A stretch of DNA of 64,000 nt from an uncultured Collinsella sp. (GTDB lineage Bacteria; Actinomycetota; Coriobacteriia; Coriobacteriales; Coriobacteriaceae), in assembly GCA_902491895.1 (NCBI GenBank), contig CABUJH010000003.1, positions 21,556 through 85,555 on the forward strand. Reading direction: 5' to 3'. Below the pieces are notes generated by a model, which saw only the letters and a program-made list of their open reading frames with translations, was not told the origin of the DNA and did not search any database. The translations under genes and the position numbers were made by a program. Every line of letters starts with the position of its first letter. Position 1 is the stretch's first letter. This document shows, in pieces, positions 61,018 through 64,000 of the stretch.

Positions 61018-64000
61018 ATGGATCTTTCGACTTTGATGCCGCAACAGCTGCAAGTCGTCAAAACGCTCGACCGCCCGCTGTTTGTCTCGGCGGGTGCCGG
61101 CTCGGGCAAGACCTTTACCCTCACGCGCCGCATCGTCTACGCGCTCTCGCCCGAATCCGGTCCGTTTGTCGAGCATCTGGACCAGGTGCTCGCCATTACC
61201 TTTACCAAAGACGCCGCGGCCGAGATTCGCGACCGTGTGCGCCGTGCGCTTATCGAAGAGGGCATGGACGAGGAAGCACTGACCGTCGACGACGCGTGGA
61301 TCTCGACCATTCACGGCATGTGCTCGCGTATCCTGCGCGCGCACGCGCTGGAGCTGGGTATCGATCCCGAGTTCACGGTGCTTACCGATACCGATGAGCT
61401 TATGGATCAGGCTGTCGAGCATGTGCTGGGGCGCGCGACAGCGCCCGATGCCGCGCCCGAGCTCGCCGCCTCGCTTAAGGCCCTCTACGCTTGGTATCCC
61501 ATGGCGGGTGAGGGCGGGCCGTTTGGCGCCGGTACCACCATCAAAGGCCTGGTGCGCGACCTGTTGGAGCTATCGAGCCAGCTGCCGGGCGGCATGGACG
61601 ACGTGTGCGTGGCGCGCGGCCAAGCCGACACCTCGGCGCTTGCCGATGCCTATCGTGCGGCGCTGGGCGCAAGCAAGGCCACGACCGAGAAAGCGCAGGT
61701 GGCACTCGACGCCATCGACGCGTTTGAGGCGAGCGGCAAAACCATGGAGGATGCGGCGCGACTCATGATGTCGTGCGGCATGCCTCGGGCGAGCAAGGCA
61801 TTTCCTAAGGAGCAGGTGGAGCTACTCAAGGCCGAGGCAGCCGATGCGTTTATCAATATCGTGCTTGCCTGCGGCGGTCCGGCACTTGATGCGCTGGTGG
61901 GGCTTGCCCGTGCCGTAGAGGCGGAGTACCGTGCGCTCAAGGCTGACCAGTCCGCACTCGACAATAACGATCTGTTGCGCATGGCATACGAGGCACTGCG
62001 CGATTATCCCGCCATCCGAGCCGCCTACGAGGGTCGCTTTAAGATGGTCATGATCGATGAGTTCCAAGATACCGACCAGATGCAGGTCGATTTGATTCGC
62101 TATCTGACGGGTGCGGGGGAGCGCGCGCTGTGCACCGTGGGCGATGCACAGCAGTCGATCTACCGCTTCCGTGGCGCTGAGGTTGAGGTGTTTCGCCGCC
62201 AGGAGCGCAAGGTGGGTTTGACGGCGGCGCCCGATGTGGCTGCCGCGACCGATGCCCCCGCCGGCGAGCTCGTCAAACTCGTGCGCAACTTCCGCAGCCA
62301 CGACGAGGTGCTGCGCTACGTAGCACGCGTCTTTGACGGCGACACCGGTGGTTTGATGCAGGGGTTCTTAGATCTTGAACCGAGCGACAAACGCAAAGAC
62401 AAGCTCAAGGCAAAGGCTTCGCGCCGCCAGGCGCTGTTCGTTGCCGGTGGCAGCACGCAGGAGCGAACGCAGGCGAAAGCTCGTGCGATTGCGGAGCGGT
62501 TCCAAGCGCTCGTCGAAGCGGGGCAGCCCCAGGGCGATATGGTGTTGCTGCTGGGCCGCATGACCAATGCCGATGTCTATGCGCAGGCCTTCCGCGACCA
62601 GGGGCTCGACTGCGTGATCGCGGGCGGCTCGGTCTTTGCCCAGGCAGCCGAGGTGCAGACGGTGCGTGCCCTGGTCTGCGCGCTTGCCAATCCGGCCGAT
62701 ACGGCGCAGGGTTTTATGCCACTGCTGGCCTCGCCGATGTTTGCACTCGGCGCCCAGGAGTTCCTGGCGCTGGCGACCAAGCTCGACGAGCAGACGGGCG
62801 AGACGTCGCGTCGCAACATCGATGCGGGTATCATGAGCGATTCCGATGTGCCGGGCTTGCAGGGCTTGCCACTCGTAACGCGCGCCCGCGAGGTGCTGCG
62901 CTACGCGCTTCGTCGCGTGGGGCGCGATTCGTTCGCCGCTATCGCGCGCGATGTGGTCAATGCCTCCGGCTGGTTCGTGCGCTTGGCGCAGCGCGGCCCC
63001 GAGGGGAAGGCCATTGCCGCCAACGTGCTCAAGGCGCTTGACGCCGTGGCCGAGGCAGAGACCGAGCTCGGCAATTCTCCGCGCTCCATCGCGCTCGCCT
63101 TCGACCGCTTCTTGGCGGGCAAGGAAGCCCCGGGTGCCCTCAACGAGGAGGGCGACGGCGCGGTGCGCATCATGACCGTGCATGCGTCCAAGGGTCTGGA
63201 GTATCCGGTCGTAGCGGTTGCCGAGTGTTTTGGCGTGCGCAAATCGTCCGGTGCGGCACAGATGGGTCGCGTCGAGGGCGGAGCGCAGGTCGTGGCACTG
63301 CCGGCACGCTTCGATGGCGTTAAGCTCGCCGACGGTACCTTCGTGAAGGGCGATGATGTCAAAAAGCAGTTTGAACATGCGTTTAAGGGCAAGGGCACGT
63401 CGCTGTGGTTGCCGCCAGAGCTCATGGAGGACGTCTGTGCGACGGGTTCTCCCGCCGAGGCATTTGCTCGCCTGCGCAACGACGACCTGCAGCTTTCGCT
63501 CGAGGAGCGGGCTCGTCTGCTCTATGTCGCCATGACGCGTGCGGGCGAGCTGGTCATTCTGGCAATGGATGCCGGCGTGAGCCGCGGCAAGGTGACGGCG
63601 CCGACCTTCGATGTCGAGACCGATCTGACCTACGACGTGCTGAGCCGCATCCTGCCGACCGACAGTCTGGACATGCCGCAGCTCGATAGCGACCGTTTGG
63701 TGTTCGACAACTCCAAGCCGGGCGACTACGAGCTCATCTCGCTGGCGGACTTTACGTTTGGCGAGCAGGCGTTTGAGGCTAACGCTTCGCTGGATGCCGA
63801 GGGCAGGCTTGTTCGCGGCGATGTCGATACAGATACTGCCGACGATTTGGCCAGTACAATCGTCCCCGGTCCTGCCGACCCCGAGCCCGATGCGTTTGAG
63901 CTTGTGTATCCCCAGGCGGTGGGCGTGCGCATGGGCACCTGTCCGTTCCCGGCGCGTGACTCGTATAGCTACTCGTCAATCGCGGCGGCGCTCCATGCCG
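61018..64000 (+). CDS. addA: AddA-like UvrD-family helicase-nuclease subunit, 3' end outside window
   Basis: About 994 residues are visible and the frame is open at the window end. Helicase motifs in order: Walker A SAGAGSGKTFTLT, Ia ITFTKDAAAEI, II MIDEFQDTD, III GDAQQSIYRFRGA, V VHASKGLEYPVV and VI YVAMTRAGEL. The C-terminal nuclease domain expected in AddA lies beyond the window, so RexA-type or plain helicase cannot be excluded. It should unwind broken DNA ends for RecA loading, together with the AddB-like protein. GGAGG lies upstream, within the end of addB. Confidence 0.92.
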   Translation, partial: MDLSTLMPQQLQVVKTLDRPLFVSAGAGSGKTFTLTRRIVYALSPESGPFVEHLDQVLAITFTKDAAAEIRDRVRRALIEEGMDEEALTVDDAWISTIHGMCSRILRAHALELGIDPEFTVLTDTDELMDQAVEHVLGRATAPDAAPELAASLKALYAWYPMAGEGGPFGAGTTIKGLVRDLLELSSQLPGGMDDVCVARGQADTSALADAYRAALGASKATTEKAQVALDAIDAFEASGKTMEDAARLMMSCGMPRASKAFPKEQVELLKAEAADAFINIVLACGGPALDALVGLARAVEAEYRALKADQSALDNNDLLRMAYEALRDYPAIRAAYEGRFKMVMIDEFQDTDQMQVDLIRYLTGAGERALCTVGDAQQSIYRFRGAEVEVFRRQERKVGLTAAPDVAAATDAPAGELVKLVRNFRSHDEVLRYVARVFDGDTGGLMQGFLDLEPSDKRKDKLKAKASRRQALFVAGGSTQERTQAKARAIAERFQALVEAGQPQGDMVLLLGRMTNADVYAQAFRDQGLDCVIAGGSVFAQAAEVQTVRALVCALANPADTAQGFMPLLASPMFALGAQEFLALATKLDEQTGETSRRNIDAGIMSDSDVPGLQGLPLVTRAREVLRYALRRVGRDSFAAIARDVVNASGWFVRLAQRGPEGKAIAANVLKALDAVAEAETELGNSPRSIALAFDRFLAGKEAPGALNEEGDGAVRIMTVHASKGLEYPVVAVAECFGVRKSSGAAQMGRVEGGAQVVALPARFDGVKLADGTFVKGDDVKKQFEHAFKGKGTSLWLPPELMEDVCATGSPAEAFARLRNDDLQLSLEERARLLYVAMTRAGELVILAMDAGVSRGKVTAPTFDVETDLTYDVLSRILPTDSLDMPQLDSDRLVFDNSKPGDYELISLADFTFGEQAFEANASLDAEGRLVRGDVDTDTADDLASTIVPGPADPEPDAFELVYPQAVGVRMGTCPFPARDSYSYSSIAAALHA

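Overview
The window (about 60% GC, dense, mostly short intergenic gaps) looks like the chromosome of a gut Coriobacteriia member, most likely Collinsella or a close relative. This is inference from gene content (FucO-type lactaldehyde reductase, a GH4/PTS alpha-glucoside operon, an LPXTG surface protein, AddAB-type repair, Rrf2-CysK), not from a marker gene. No rRNA, tRNA, CRISPR array or insertion-sequence transposase was seen.

Layout. 0-5 kb: the end of a metal-dependent amidohydrolase, a small zinc-ribbon membrane protein and a copper operon (copA-copZ-csoR) with a CsoR-type operator. 5.1-9.2 kb: a large LPXTG surface protein with a CAP domain inside coiled coils, bracketed by two arrays of palindromic repeats. 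9.3-37.9 kb: an accessory island of phospho-signalling genes. It has three Ser/Thr-kinase-like proteins, two FHA proteins, a PP2C phosphatase, a ClpB-like AAA+ protein with a degenerate first ATPase domain, a small radical-SAM activase-like protein, zinc-ribbon and leucine-rich membrane proteins, a TIR-DUF4357 protein next to a membrane Rossmann/RyR-like protein, and several large unknowns. A third palindromic array closes the island at 38.0-38.3 kb. 38.6-64 kb is ordinary genome: DEAD-box helicase, alpha-glucoside PTS operon, orphan RelB-type antitoxin, CPBP protease, YgiQ, YoaK, FucO, M42 peptidase, a frameshifted mnmA, cysK with a divergent Rrf2 regulator, a small holin-like protein, a TrpR-like protein, and addB-addA running off the end.

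The main discovery is that the island and the surface protein appear to form one regulon. Eight copies of the palindrome GTTGCGCAAC (usually TGTTGCGCAACA) sit upstream of its transcription units. In each case a -10-like hexamer lies exactly 19 bases beyond the 12-bp palindrome, in the direction of the gene. I saw no copy elsewhere in the window. This implies one dedicated regulator, perhaps an activator, driving kinases, phosphatase, FHA readers, the AAA+ protein, the TIR/RyR pair and the surface protein together. One kinase carries twelve GETVTV-type threonine repeats that could be docking sites for the FHA proteins. I do not recognise the whole as a named system.

The second theme is repeats. 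At least four families of intergenic palindromes are present: 81-bp-period hairpin arrays (three loci), a 22-23 bp-arm palindrome with matched arm changes (three loci), a GGGGACAGGTT/TGCACC element (three loci, one containing another family), and a 31-bp inverted repeat. Lesions: the first gene of the long island operon has an in-frame TAG, and mnmA has a frameshift near an apparent short insertion.
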